Counted from the stretch's first letter, positions 9,627-18,454 are shown. The stretch is 64,000 nucleotides of DNA from DATFVA01 sp963832355 (GCA_963832355.1 CAWHTX010000022.1:1-64000); one strand, 5' to 3'. The notes: a model not told the origin generated them from the sequence alone. Made by a program: numbers and translations.

Positions 9627-10880
9627 TTAATCAGCTATAAAAGCTTCAATATTTTCTATTTCGTGAACAGCCCTGATTTTTTTGAAATACTTCAATGCAT
9701 GTCCAAAACTTTCTTTTGCTTTTTCGAATTTCTGCCATTCTTTATAGAGAATACCGAGTTCAAGGGATGTTTCCGCGTAATTCAGATCGTTATTATATTC
9801 TTTATTCATCCGCAGACTGGTAAGCAGGAAGTTTTCGGCGATAGAATATTTCTTCTGCACTCTTTTGATAATGCCTTCAACTTTATAAATCTCAGCAACC
9901 GACAGCTTATCATTCGTCTTATAACATAACTCCATAGCTTTGTCGGCAAAAGCTTTGGATAATTCAACATCTGCCATCTGGGAGTATATAAATGCTTTGG
10001 TTATATAGGAGATCCCCAGAACGGAATAGATGCTGTCGTTTAACGATACTGCAATACTCTTATCAAGCTCTTTTAGGGCCGCTGCATATTCTTTCTTTTT
10101 AAGATAGGTTACACCCAGGTTATGCCTGATCTGCGCGAGTTTATGATGATTATTAAGCCGCTGAAAGTTGACGAGGGCGCGGTTATAGTAAAACAGGGCC
10201 TGGTCGTAGTTACTGTATATGTTGTTTATGATACCGAGATTTATTTCGATTTCGCCGATGAAAACCGCGTCGCGTTTTTCATCCAGATAGCGAAGACTTT
10301 CTTCAAAATGATTTGCAGCCTCCGGCAGATCACCGCGTTCACCGTAAATAGCACCGAGCAGGTTCTCGCAGCGGGCACAGCCTTTAAGATCGTTCTGGTT
10401 CTTAAACATAATGAATGCTTTTTTAATATAATCAAAGCACTCTGTCCATTTAGCTTCTCTGCTGTAAATTTCCCCGATAGAATAACTGGCATTAGCGGCA
10501 AGACCTACCAGGTTGGAATCGGATCGGCTTTCAGTGATAATTTTTTTATGAGTCTCTATTGCAAATTCATATTCACCCTGGGATATCGCGTAATCGCCGA
10601 GGTTCAGGAGAAACTCAATGTATCTTGTTTTCTTAAGCTTTTGTTCTGCAAGTGTGATTATTAGCTGGAACTGAAATTCTTTAAGGTATGATCCTGAGAG
10701 GTCTAATTCGATCTGTTTACGCTCGGTCCGACTTAGTTCCGTGCTGCCTGTTCTGCCGAGCTTTTTCCTTGAAATATTTTTTTTCAGGTCCGAGATCTCG
10801 TTGTCGGAAAAGAAACCGGCCAGGATTTCCTCAAGAGTTAAATATTTATTTAGTCTTGCTGTCACGGTCTTCCGTCTCAA
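9627..10880 (-). CDS. tetratricopeptide-repeat protein
   Basis: 417 residues. An N-terminal region of about 75 residues rich in Arg/Lys (TARLNKYLTLEEILAGFFSD) without recognisable repeats is followed by about eight TPR-like helical pairs from residue about 85 to the end (for example NLGDYAISQGEYEFAIETHK, NLLGAIYGERGDLPEAANHF, HNLGVTYLKKKEYAAALKEL). TPR arrays act as protein-interaction scaffolds. There is no signal peptide or membrane helix, so it is probably cytoplasmic. It lies between the two-component genes and a lipoprotein gene on the same strand. A long perfect palindrome sits just upstream of its start. Function unknown. Confidence 0.85.
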   Translation of the reverse strand: MRRKTVTARLNKYLTLEEILAGFFSDNEISDLKKNISRKKLGRTGSTELSRTERKQIELDLSGSYLKEFQFQLIITLAEQKLKKTRYIEFLLNLGDYAISQGEYEFAIETHKKIITESRSDSNLVGLAANASYSIGEIYSREAKWTECFDYIKKAFIMFKNQNDLKGCARCENLLGAIYGERGDLPEAANHFEESLRYLDEKRDAVFIGEIEINLGIINNIYSNYDQALFYYNRALVNFQRLNNHHKLAQIRHNLGVTYLKKKEYAAALKELDKSIAVSLNDSIYSVLGISYITKAFIYSQMADVELSKAFADKAMELCYKTNDKLSVAEIYKVEGIIKRVQKKYSIAENFLLTSLRMNKEYNNDLNYAETSLELGILYKEWQKFEKAKESFGHALKYFKKIRAVHEIENIEAFIAD

Positions 10881-10894
10881 AATATTTAAAAGAT

Positions 10895-10924
10895 ATGAAA
10901 GGATAACTTAAGTTATCCTTTCAT
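10895..10924. repeat. 30-bp perfect palindrome upstream of the TPR gene
   Basis: The left arm 10895-10909 (ATGAAAGGATAACTT) is followed directly by its exact reverse complement at 10910-10924, with no loop. It lies between the end of the lipoprotein gene and the start of the TPR gene, both on the minus strand. As RNA it would fold into a hairpin, but only a loose T-rich stretch follows on the minus strand, so a terminator is possible and not certain. As DNA it could equally be a dyad operator for a dimeric regulator of the TPR gene, whose start is 15 bases away. Confidence 0.6.
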
Positions 10925-10943
10925 CAGTTAACAAATATGTTAA

Positions 10944-11510
10944 TTAACGTGCGTATGCCCAGCGTGAGAAGTGAGGAAGCTGTGCATTGTACACATTTAA
11001 TGTACCTGTTGCCATATCAACTGTTACCCCGTCATTAACAGTCGGTACCAGGTTTCCGCTCGGATCCACGTAGTAAAAACCTACGTTATTCGGATTTATC
11101 CCGTTCAGGTTAAGACCAGTGATTTTATAGTTAAGAATAACCGGTTCATCAAAGGTCATTGACGGGAAAAAATCTACCCCTGCCTCGTCGCTAACCTGCA
11201 TTGTAATATCCCTGAAATCAGCAAACGAATAGCTTGCCGGTACAGTTAATCTGCAATCTATATTAACTGTTTTCCCGTTTGATGACAGGTAGCTTTTGAC
11301 GAGGTGTATTTCACCCCCTGAAACTCCATCAATTGTTGCTGAAGATGTAAAGGCACTTTCAACTGCAAAATCCGCTCTTTCCGGAAGCATTATAATGGTT
11401 TTAGCCTGGTTATTATCAATTCCGTTAACAGGCCCGGTTACGTTGCTTTCCTGCATACACCCAACAAATGAAAGCAGTAATAAAGCAGCTAGATAGGTTA
11501 ACTTCCGCAT
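10944..11510 (-). CDS. small secreted lipoprotein, function unknown
   Basis: About 188 residues. A lipoprotein signal (MRKLTYLAALLLLSFVGC) places the lipidated Cys at residue 18. The mature part is Thr/Ser/Val-rich, predicted mostly beta, and contains a DPSGNLVP segment typical of surface beta-sandwich proteins. I start at the ATG at 11510, preceded by AGAAGGGCG. An in-frame ATG at 11567 would put 19 hydrophilic residues in front of the signal. No enzymatic motif is visible. The next gene downstream on the same strand is the TPR protein, separated by the palindrome at 10895-10924. Likely anchored in a membrane facing the periplasm. Confidence 0.75.
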   Translation of the reverse strand: MRKLTYLAALLLLSFVGCMQESNVTGPVNGIDNNQAKTIIMLPERADFAVESAFTSSATIDGVSGGEIHLVKSYLSSNGKTVNIDCRLTVPASYSFADFRDITMQVSDEAGVDFFPSMTFDEPVILNYKITGLNLNGINPNNVGFYYVDPSGNLVPTVNDGVTVDMATGTLNVYNAQLPHFSRWAYAR

Positions 11511-11839
11511 TTTTTCTCGCCCTTCTATTATTTTTATATGTTTTGTTTTCACTTTGGTTTCTCTCATTGAGATATTTGTATGCGGAAAGCCAATGATTAT
11601 GCCACCGGCGTGTTTGTAAAAGTTACTTACTGAATTTTTTGTGATAAAAACTTCGGTAACAATTACAGTGGTTTTATGAAATTATTACTGTGGCTTTTTG
11701 AGATGAAAAGAGAGATCTGTTGCGCAATGAAACAATTATTTTTTTTGAGAGGTGAAGCAGAGGCTGTAAATAAAGGGCCGGATGAGGTTATATGCATAAC
11801 TTCAGTTTAATAAAGCACTTGCACCGACAGTTAAATTTA
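11511..11839. other. gene-free stretch upstream of the lipoprotein gene
   Basis: 329 bases between two minus-strand genes with no convincing frame. It is AT-rich and contains an approximate direct repeat (TTACAGTGG and TTACTGTGG near 11660-11695). Presumably it holds the lipoprotein promoter, but I could not identify hexamers with confidence. Confidence 0.4.
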
Positions 11840-12409
11840 CTATTTAACGATTTTTGAAATCTGCTTAAATTCGTCAGTGCCGCTGACATTTAGTAATTCG
11901 AACAGAATCGCCTCAGTAGTGGTGATCTCGGCCCCATGGTGTCTCATTCTGTCAAGTGCAGTCCGGTAATCAAATTCATTTCTGGATGATATTGCATCTG
12001 CAGCTAAATTTACCTGGAACCCGTTGGCAAGAAGATCGAGAATGGTCTGCTGTACGCAAACGTGCGCTTCTATTCCCGCAACAACCACCTGCAGGGCATT
12101 GTTATCTTTGAGCCGCGGAAAAAGGTTTCCCGCACCGGCGCAGCTGAATGTCATTTTTTGTATAGCGCTCAATCCCTCCAGTTCCTTCAGTAGTGTTGCT
12201 GATGTGCTTCCGAGTCCTTTTGGATACTGTTCAGTATAAAAGATAGGAATATTAAGGACCTTGAATCCCTTGATGAGTTTCAGACTGTTATTTATTACCT
12301 GTGCAGGTTTGTCCATTACTGGTAAGATCTTTTCCTGGATATCTATAAGGAGCAGGGCGGAGGTATCTCTTTTTAATATTTTTTCGTTGTATTTGATTGT
12401 CGATTCCAT
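11840..12409 (-). CDS. isochorismatase-family cysteine hydrolase (YcaC-like)
   Basis: 189 residues with the complete triad of the isochorismatase-like hydrolase superfamily: Asp23 in LLIDIQEKI, Lys85 in IQKMTFSC and Cys118 in GIEAHVCVQQT. The segments between match the YcaC/nicotinamidase fold. Members hydrolyse amides, ureido compounds or the isochorismate ether bond. Which one is acted on here cannot be told, since no pathway partner is adjacent. No signal peptide. Its start lies 17 bases after the stop of the C39-like peptidase gene on the same strand, so the two may be one transcript. Confidence 0.9.
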   Translation of the reverse strand: MESTIKYNEKILKRDTSALLLIDIQEKILPVMDKPAQVINNSLKLIKGFKVLNIPIFYTEQYPKGLGSTSATLLKELEGLSAIQKMTFSCAGAGNLFPRLKDNNALQVVVAGIEAHVCVQQTILDLLANGFQVNLAADAISSRNEFDYRTALDRMRHHGAEITTTEAILFELLNVSGTDEFKQISKIVK

Positions 12410-12425
12410 AATGCACCTTTATAAT

Positions 12426-13262
12426 TTAATAAATTGGGTCCATTCCATACTTACCGCAGGCATACATCATAAGTAAAGCAGACAGATCGACTAATGTTTT
12501 TTTCTGATCTTCGGTGTGAATTACAAGGTTATAAACTTCTGAAACAAACCTCATATTCTTAAGTATTTTCTTGAGTTCTTCGTAACTTGGCTGACCATGC
12601 CAGTTAGCCACCTCTTCAACAAGCATTTTTTCATGTCTTCGGAGGAACTCGGCGAACGAGATAGATTTTGTTGTATGCGAAGTCCTTGGTCTGCACATAG
12701 TGATGAGATCATTGAAATATGTATCCCACTTTTCAGCCAGCACCCTGTTGCTGTCGCGCATTACATAACGGGCCTTCTCAAGGGAAAACCTTGCTTTGGT
12801 GCGCGGCTTGAATTTCGAATAAAGAGCGTACCCATCGTAGCTGGTATACCCCGTTTCATCATCTATATACTTCCATCTTTTTGTTAGCTGCCGGGCAGAG
12901 TAGATAACGATAACCTTATCTAACCCGCTGTCGACAACAATAAACTTTCCCTGCTGTTCGTTTATAACCGTTAACCAGTGCTCCCAGTTATCTACACTCA
13001 GGATGCAGGGATAACCAGCCTTCAGATGATTGCTGAGGGCTTTAATTGCTTCGTCGGGAGTCTCACGCCTGAAATACTTCATTTTACAGTCGTACGTTTT
13101 AGCAGCCTTGGCGAGTCCTATTTCATCGGTACCGTACCACCAGGTGCTGCCTGCCCGTTTAGCGATCTCTCTTTCATTTTCGAATCTGCCCAGCATTACG
13201 AGGGCATATTTCAGGGCGAAAGGACCACATTGGTATTTATAAGGTTGGGGGTAAAAGCTCAT
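12426..13262 (-). CDS. C39-like papain-fold peptidase, cytosolic
   Basis: 278 residues. The first about 135 have the C39 peptidase pattern: oxyanion Gln11 next to catalytic Cys12 (YQCGPFALKYAL), His95 (WEHWLTV) and Asp111 (FIVVDSG). C39 peptidases classically cut double-glycine leaders from bacteriocin-like peptides, but here there is no ABC transporter domain and no signal sequence, so it is a stand-alone cytosolic enzyme. The C-terminal about 140 residues are helical and basic and are not recognised. It is transcribed divergently, across a 96-base gap, from an ATP-grasp ligase. Peptidase plus ATP-grasp pairs are known in peptide-modifying systems. No precursor peptide gene was found between them. 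Could also be a transglutaminase-like or amidase variant of the fold. Confidence 0.78.
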   Translation of the reverse strand: MSFYPQPYKYQCGPFALKYALVMLGRFENEREIAKRAGSTWWYGTDEIGLAKAAKTYDCKMKYFRRETPDEAIKALSNHLKAGYPCILSVDNWEHWLTVINEQQGKFIVVDSGLDKVIVIYSARQLTKRWKYIDDETGYTSYDGYALYSKFKPRTKARFSLEKARYVMRDSNRVLAEKWDTYFNDLITMCRPRTSHTTKSISFAEFLRRHEKMLVEEVANWHGQPSYEELKKILKNMRFVSEVYNLVIHTEDQKKTLVDLSALLMMYACGKYGMDPIY

Positions 13263-13358
13263 ACATTAGTAATTTTTGCGGTTAAATTTAATGAATACAT
13301 TACTTTAAATCATTATTATAATTTTGTGAGCAGGTCATTTTTTTTTATTTTTATTTTT

Positions 13359-14429
13359 ATGAGTAAGAGAAAAACAAAAGTTGCTGTTGTATTTAATGAA
13401 CCTCAGCCCGATTTCTACGTTAAATCCGTAGAACACGAAATCAAGGATCTCGATTTTATCCCGTATTTTGAAGTTGAAGAGCTTACCCCGATAGAGGAAT
13501 ACGAGATCATGGCCGAAAAACTGTCAAAGAGGGGACTCGAAGCGTACCCGCTGAACATTTTTGATGATCTTAAAATACTCCTTAAAGATATAAATACGAA
13601 TAAGCCCGATGTTATTTTCAATTTTATGGAACTGTACCAGGAAAATTCCAGACTGGAGATGAATATCGTCGGAATGCTGGAACTCCTTGGAATTCCCTAT
13701 ACCGGTGCTCCTCCAATGGCGCTGGCTAACTGCCAGAGTAAAGTTCTGGCAAAACGGATTTTGAATTCTTATGGTATCAGGACCGCCAGGTTCATAATGT
13801 TTAAGAAAATTCAAAAAATTTACAAACATGATCTGAAATATCCTCTGATTATTAAACCTGCATTCGAAGATGCAAGTGTAGGTATCGAGAACAGTTCTAT
13901 TGTTGAAGACGCCAGGAGTCTCAGAGACAGGGTAAATTACGTACTCTCTATTTTTCAGCAGCCGGCACTGGTGGAAGAGTTCATAGAGGGGAGGGAACTG
14001 AATGTTGCTGTAATGGGCGATAAGGATCCACAGGCACTGCCGATAAGCGAAATTGATTTCAGCGAAATGCCCGATCATCTCTATAATATTGTCAGTTACC
14101 AGGCGAAGTGGGACCCGAACCACGAGGCATATCATAAAACTATACCAAACTGTCCTGCCAAACTGCCAAAGCGAATAGAGAAAGAGGCAAAGGAAATTGC
14201 AGTAAATGCATTCAAGATAATGGGCTGCCGTGATTATGCCAGGGTAGATATGAGACTTTCGAGCGATAACAAGCTTTATGTTCTTGAAGTAAATCCGAAT
14301 CCCGATCTTACCGAAAGTGCAGGATTTATGCGTTCAGCTGAAGCCGCGGGATACAGCTATGTAAGCGCGCTTAAAAAGATTATTGGTTTTGCAAAGCAAA
14401 GAGGGAAGCTGGCCGGTTCTATCAATTAA
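13359..14429 (+). CDS. ATP-grasp ligase related to D-alanine--D-alanine ligase
   Basis: About 356 residues from the ATG at 13359 (MSKRKTKVAVVF). Upstream in-frame starts lie inside the divergent gene. Domains: pre-ATP-grasp (about 5-125, with LLGIPYTGAPPMALANCQSK, the Ddl-like motif), then the ATP-grasp fold (about 130-345) with the Lys in PLIIKPAFEDASVG, the adenine-binding EEFIEGREL and the Mg-binding DYARVDMRL...EVNPNPDL. The last motif keeps the acidic and Asn residues needed for metal and phosphate. ATP-grasp enzymes join a carboxylate to an amine via acyl phosphate. Canonical Ddl proteins are about 300-320 residues, so this may join other amino acids or peptides. Divergent from the C39-like peptidase. 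Confidence 0.85.
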   Translation: MSKRKTKVAVVFNEPQPDFYVKSVEHEIKDLDFIPYFEVEELTPIEEYEIMAEKLSKRGLEAYPLNIFDDLKILLKDINTNKPDVIFNFMELYQENSRLEMNIVGMLELLGIPYTGAPPMALANCQSKVLAKRILNSYGIRTARFIMFKKIQKIYKHDLKYPLIIKPAFEDASVGIENSSIVEDARSLRDRVNYVLSIFQQPALVEEFIEGRELNVAVMGDKDPQALPISEIDFSEMPDHLYNIVSYQAKWDPNHEAYHKTIPNCPAKLPKRIEKEAKEIAVNAFKIMGCRDYARVDMRLSSDNKLYVLEVNPNPDLTESAGFMRSAEAAGYSYVSALKKIIGFAKQRGKLAGSIN

Positions 14430-14544
14430 TATGTGATGCAGGTCTGATCTTACAGCCATTGTAACCCTATCAATTTCATTTCAATCTTATAATGTTAATA
14501 TATAAGTGAGTCAAAGTTATGTTGAGTAATAAGGAGGAATTGAA

Positions 14545-14766
14545 ATGAAATGTCCTGTTGATGGAACTGAATTAGAATTAAAACAAAAAGATGATATAAA
14601 AGTTAACACCTGTCCTAAATGTAAAGGTGTATGGCTTGACAGGGCAGAACTTGATAAAATACTGGCGCAATCAGAATTAGAATACCCGGACTTTGAAGAT
14701 TTCAAAGGAAGGGAAACGAAGTATGAGAGTCCTGGCGCCTTCTTCGGCCGCTTCTTCGAACATTAA
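14545..14766 (+). CDS. small zf-TFIIB-type zinc-ribbon protein
   Basis: 73 residues. Two CxxC-type knuckles (MKCPVDGTELE and TCPKCKGVWLDRAEL) form the zf-TFIIB domain with the diagnostic GVWLDRxEL helix start. The tail ends in an acidic, aromatic segment. Such proteins are widespread in bacteria, and their function is unsettled (possibly nucleic-acid or protein binding). The start has a strong ribosome site (AAGGAGG, about 8 bases upstream). Stand-alone gene 115 bases after the ATP-grasp gene. Confidence 0.9.
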   Translation: MKCPVDGTELELKQKDDIKVNTCPKCKGVWLDRAELDKILAQSELEYPDFEDFKGRETKYESPGAFFGRFFEH

Positions 14767-14802
14767 AGAGTTACTGCAAAGTTCATAACTGCCTGATTAA
14801 CA

Positions 14803-14846
14803 TTACCGTCGGGTTTATTATTGCCATCGGATTTATCCGACGGTAA
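14803..14846. terminator. probable bidirectional terminator between convergent genes
   Basis: TTACCGTCGG at 14803-14812 is the exact reverse complement of CCGACGGTAA at 14837-14846, with a 24-base loop. Inside the loop and right arm, TCGGATTTATCCGA (14827-14840) makes a competing tight hairpin. It lies between convergent genes (zinc-ribbon and HAD phosphatase). No long T-run follows on either strand, so efficiency is uncertain. Confidence 0.5.
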
Positions 14847-14875
14847 ATTGATCAAAAATAGAACCTCCCCGGGCT

Positions 14876-15655
14876 TCAGCCCTTTAATATTTTTGATATT
14901 ATCTCTACCACTTCTGTAAGGTTCTTTGCTTCAAAATCCGGTTTTACAGAATCAGAAGGTAGTGGAGGTTGTGTCTTGCCGGTATAAATAAGGATTCCCT
15001 TACCCCCGATTGCCCGGGCTGCTGCTATATCAGATTCAAGGTCATCTCCGATCATTATAAATTCTGAATCCGGTTTATATCCTAACTGCTTTAATGCAGT
15101 TTGAAAATATATGGGAGATGGTTTGCCTATTACAACTGCTTCTTTAGATGATGCATATTCTATTGCGGTTATAAATGCACCTGCATCCATAGTAAGCGTT
15201 TTTCCGTCCGGTTCCCAGTACCTGTTTTTATGCATGGCGATCATATCGGCACCATTCCATACTTTTCTGAATATCTCATTCATGGTTTCGTAAGTCCACC
15301 TGTCAGCTATATCGCCTAATACAACAGCCTCGGGATCTTCATCAACGTCAAATTCCGAGAAGAGGGGTTTAATATTCGGCCGGCAGTAAACAGATACTCT
15401 TTTATAATTATCTTTTATATAGCTCAGTGTCGCATCTACCGCGGTCATTGCCGGAATTTCGGACTCGATCCCGCCATTTCCGATGAACTCCAGCATCTCA
15501 TCGGATGTACGCAGTGTTGAATTGCTTATAAGGAAAAACGGAATATCATTATCAGAAAGGAATTGAAAAAATGCGGGGGCATCATCAGCCATTTTATCAC
15601 CAAGCTTAATGACACCGTCGAAATCAATTAATACAGGGAGCTTTGTGTTTTTCAT
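14876..15655 (-). CDS. HAD-superfamily phosphatase, subfamily IIA (NagD/PNPase-like)
   Basis: 259 residues. Motif I DFDGV supplies nucleophile Asp11 and acid Asp13. Motif II Ser is in FFLISNST. Motif III Lys is in VIGKPSP, and motif IV is MIGDDLESDIAAARAIGGKGILI. The cap between motifs II and III and the G-x-x-T-x-x-L region place it in HAD-IIA, with NagD (UMP/sugar phosphatase) and 4-nitrophenylphosphatase relatives. Cytosolic, with no signal. It stands alone on the minus strand. The natural substrate is not readable. Confidence 0.92.
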   Translation of the reverse strand: MKNTKLPVLIDFDGVIKLGDKMADDAPAFFQFLSDNDIPFFLISNSTLRTSDEMLEFIGNGGIESEIPAMTAVDATLSYIKDNYKRVSVYCRPNIKPLFSEFDVDEDPEAVVLGDIADRWTYETMNEIFRKVWNGADMIAMHKNRYWEPDGKTLTMDAGAFITAIEYASSKEAVVIGKPSPIYFQTALKQLGYKPDSEFIMIGDDLESDIAAARAIGGKGILIYTGKTQPPLPSDSVKPDFEAKNLTEVVEIISKILKG

Positions 15656-15747
15656 TTGAATGTATAAGTCTGATCCTGATGTCTCCGCGGCCGGGTAATT
15701 CAGACCGCGAAGATCTCAGGTACAAAATCCAGTGTATAATCAGCGTA

Positions 15748-16278
15748 TTACGATTTAACCGGAGCAAGCTGAGGGAATTTCATCCTTGCAAGCTCGAATA
15801 ATCCAAACATAACGCCTGCATAGAAGAGGTTTCCGACTAAATTGTAACCAAAGAACGGAATAGCCGCGATGTAACATTCTGCCAGGCCTGCCGCCGTCAT
15901 CGGGTACAAAACATCTGTCATCCAGAAAGCGAAGTTAGTGATGAGGAAAAACAGAACAGCTGCTGTAACAGAAGCAAGGATAATATTAGAAGCTTTCTTC
16001 TTCTGGATCATTGTCATTCCTATTACCACCATCAGGGCAAAGGCGAAATAAACAGACAGGATAGTTGAATGGAATCCAAGGATGAGGTCTGTTAAGAACA
16101 TTGCTATCAGCGGAACAGCAAAAGCCAGTTTTTTATTTGTGAAGTATGCTCCGCCGAAAAGTGCCATCGCACCTATTGCAGTAAAGTTCGGAAGATGAGG
16201 TATCAGCCTTGTAAAAGCTGCGGCGGCAATCATCGCACAGAGAACGAGGAACCTGGGTGATATTAACTTTGAATTCAT
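15748..16278 (-). CDS. DUF6580 family membrane protein, probable cobalamin-linked transporter component
   Basis: 176 residues with about five membrane helices. It carries the conserved DUF6580 pattern (RLIPHLPNFTAIGAMALFGGAYF near the N-terminus, then LTDLILGFH). It is the second gene after the cobalamin riboswitch, 93 bases behind the BtuB-like receptor on the same strand. From that position I infer a role in vitamin B12 or corrinoid uptake across the inner membrane, perhaps like an ECF S-component. The family is described only as a putative transport protein, and the cobalamin link is inference. The start is preceded by AAGGAG. Confidence 0.85.
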   Translation of the reverse strand: MNSKLISPRFLVLCAMIAAAAFTRLIPHLPNFTAIGAMALFGGAYFTNKKLAFAVPLIAMFLTDLILGFHSTILSVYFAFALMVVIGMTMIQKKKASNIILASVTAAVLFFLITNFAFWMTDVLYPMTAAGLAECYIAAIPFFGYNLVGNLFYAGVMFGLFELARMKFPQLAPVKS

Positions 16279-16371
16279 TCAATACTCCTTTCAGAAATAA
16301 AATTTAAATTCAGATTCTTTTTTTAATTAATGTTAAAATAAAACATCAGGAGATCAAAAACCTGATCTTTA

Positions 16372-18357
16372 TCATAATTTCAATTTAAATCCTCCATAAA
16401 CGGAAAAGCCCGGTGTTGCATAACCATAGACTTCTTCGTAATCGGTATTCAGCAAATTTTCCAAACGTGCATTTAACTGCAGAAAATCAAAAAGGTCGTA
16501 ATGTCCTGCTAAATTTACAAGAAAATATCCTTGCAGGGTGATTCTTTCATAAGTTGCAAAATTTATATCCTGCCGGCTGCCAACCCAGGTTATGCTGGTA
16601 TTAATATCGGTTTTTGTATTAAAATTATAATCGACGAACAAACCCGCTTTGTTTTCAGGTCTGCGCACTAATTTCATATTATAATTACTTGATGCGGGAC
16701 TAATATCCCTGGCATCCGTATAAGTATAATTCATTTTAATATTCAATTCATCGGATATTTTACCATCCAGGTAAAGTTCGACGCCCTTTGTCAGAGCTTC
16801 GTTGATATTAATGGTCTTAAAAGTCTGATAGTCAAATCCGAACATATCAGTAAACTTATTATAGAAGTATGTAGCACCTATTGACAGTCCCTGTCCGAAA
16901 AAGTATTGTTCAATTCCTAACTCCCAGCCAAAACTTTTTTCCGGTTTAAGATTTTCATTACCGTATGCAGGATCGTATAAATAATAGAGAGAAGGAGCTT
17001 TGAATCCGGTGCCTAGAGTACCTTTCAGTTTGGTCCCGGTTTCCCAGAACATGTACGCGGGAGAAATTCTATAAGTAGACTGTGAACCGAATTTATTATG
17101 ATGATCTAATCTTGCACCCAGAGAAGCAAAAAGTCTGTCGTTAAAATTGATCTGATCCTGCAAGAATATTCCCAAAGTCCCTGATTCTTTTTCGGGTATT
17201 ATACTTGCAATATCCGGGTAAAATGGATCGGGGACATAGTTAAGAGCATAATATTCAGCGGCGGACTGTTCAACTTCATATTCAGCTCCTAACGTAAGGA
17301 GATTCACTTTATCGACTTTAAAATCATTCTGCCAGTCGAATTTATATTTTCTGCCGTCATAGCTGCTCCAGGAGTAATTATAAATGTACTCAGGATAATA
17401 ATGACTTGATGCGGACGTGTCAAAAGAATATTTCCTTACGTTTCTGATAAAGCTAAGACCAAATTTCTGGTTCCAGTCTCCCTCGAGCAGCTTAATTATC
17501 CCTTCGCCGCGAATTGAAAATTCCTCCTGGTTAAACACGTATGTCGGGTCATCTCCAAACTTACCGCCAAACTGATCATAATCAGATTTGGATTTTGTAA
17601 ACCTTGTAAAGAGATTTATTTGTGTAAAATCATTCAGATCATAACCGACAACAGATGATAAGTTATTAAAATTGTATCCGTCCTTTTCAGTGTTTCCGTA
17701 TTTTGATGAAGCATTTGAAAAGCCATCGCTGCCTGTTCTGCTCAGAGTTAAAGAATAATTGAACCTGTTAATCAGCCCGTTAATACCAAATAATGCCTTA
17801 TAAGTATTATATGAGCCGGCTTCTGTTAAAATGGAGAATTGGGAAGGTCCGCTGCCTTTTTTTGTTATTATGTTAATTACACCAGCCAGCGCGTCCGATC
17901 CGTACAGAGTTGACTGCGGACCTCTTAACACTTCAATTCTTTGAATGTTATCGAGAGGCAATTCCGAAAAATCATATACACCCGAGGGATCATTTGTCAG
18001 GTTAACTTCAACGCCATCAATAAGGACCAGAACCTGGTCAGCATTGGCCCCACGCACATAAATATTTGATAAAGTTCCGCTGCCGCCCTGCCTTGAAAAA
18101 CTAAGTCCTGTTTCATTTTTGAGAAGATCAAATACAGAGTTAGAATTTGAGTTTGCGATTTCAGCGGAATCAATCACACTTACGGAACTTGCCAGCTCAA
18201 TTAACGGTTTTTGGGTCCTTGTTGCCGTAACAACGACATCAGTCATTTTATAAATACCTGTTGAATCTTCTTTCTCTATAATTTTGTTTTGAGAGTAAAT
18301 GACAGGAGAGAAGAGCGCAAACAGCAGCCCTGCAAGAAAGATCTTTTGAAAATACAT
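16372..18357 (-). CDS. btuB: TonB-dependent outer-membrane receptor, BtuB-like (cobalamin)
   Basis: 661 residues. Signal peptide at 1-22 (ending VIYSQ), a plug domain at about 38-165 (VVVTATRTQKPLIELASSVSVI, then GTLSNIYVRGANADQVLVLIDGVEV and IEVLRGPQSTLYGSDALAGVINIIT), and a 22-strand barrel to the terminal aromatic-rich strand (VYGGFKLKL). The size and plug motifs are those of BtuB and related vitamin B12 receptors. Expression is governed by the cobalamin riboswitch in its leader, which strongly supports a corrinoid substrate. No TonB/ExbBD genes are seen here, so energy coupling must come from elsewhere in the genome. Co-transcribed DUF6580 gene downstream. Confidence 0.88.
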   Translation of the reverse strand: MYFQKIFLAGLLFALFSPVIYSQNKIIEKEDSTGIYKMTDVVVTATRTQKPLIELASSVSVIDSAEIANSNSNSVFDLLKNETGLSFSRQGGSGTLSNIYVRGANADQVLVLIDGVEVNLTNDPSGVYDFSELPLDNIQRIEVLRGPQSTLYGSDALAGVINIITKKGSGPSQFSILTEAGSYNTYKALFGINGLINRFNYSLTLSRTGSDGFSNASSKYGNTEKDGYNFNNLSSVVGYDLNDFTQINLFTRFTKSKSDYDQFGGKFGDDPTYVFNQEEFSIRGEGIIKLLEGDWNQKFGLSFIRNVRKYSFDTSASSHYYPEYIYNYSWSSYDGRKYKFDWQNDFKVDKVNLLTLGAEYEVEQSAAEYYALNYVPDPFYPDIASIIPEKESGTLGIFLQDQINFNDRLFASLGARLDHHNKFGSQSTYRISPAYMFWETGTKLKGTLGTGFKAPSLYYLYDPAYGNENLKPEKSFGWELGIEQYFFGQGLSIGATYFYNKFTDMFGFDYQTFKTININEALTKGVELYLDGKISDELNIKMNYTYTDARDISPASSNYNMKLVRRPENKAGLFVDYNFNTKTDINTSITWVGSRQDINFATYERITLQGYFLVNLAGHYDLFDFLQLNARLENLLNTDYEEVYGYATPGFSVYGGFKLKL

Positions 18358-18392
18358 GAAGTTACTCCTGTAAAAAGGTATAAAGTAACTTC
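18358..18392 (-). promoter_or_regulatory. RBS-sequestering stem of the btuB leader (riboswitch expression platform)
   Basis: On the minus strand GAAGTTACT (18392-18384) pairs perfectly with AGTAACTTC (18366-18358), the latter running directly into the btuB ATG. The ribosome site AGGAG overlaps the right arm. When formed, the stem would hide the site, consistent with translational control by the aptamer about 60 bases upstream. Confidence 0.6.
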
Positions 18393-18454
18393 GTGGGGGA
18401 TTAAACGAATTGATTGATTATTCGTAATCTAACCTCACCCGCGAAGGTTGATTT

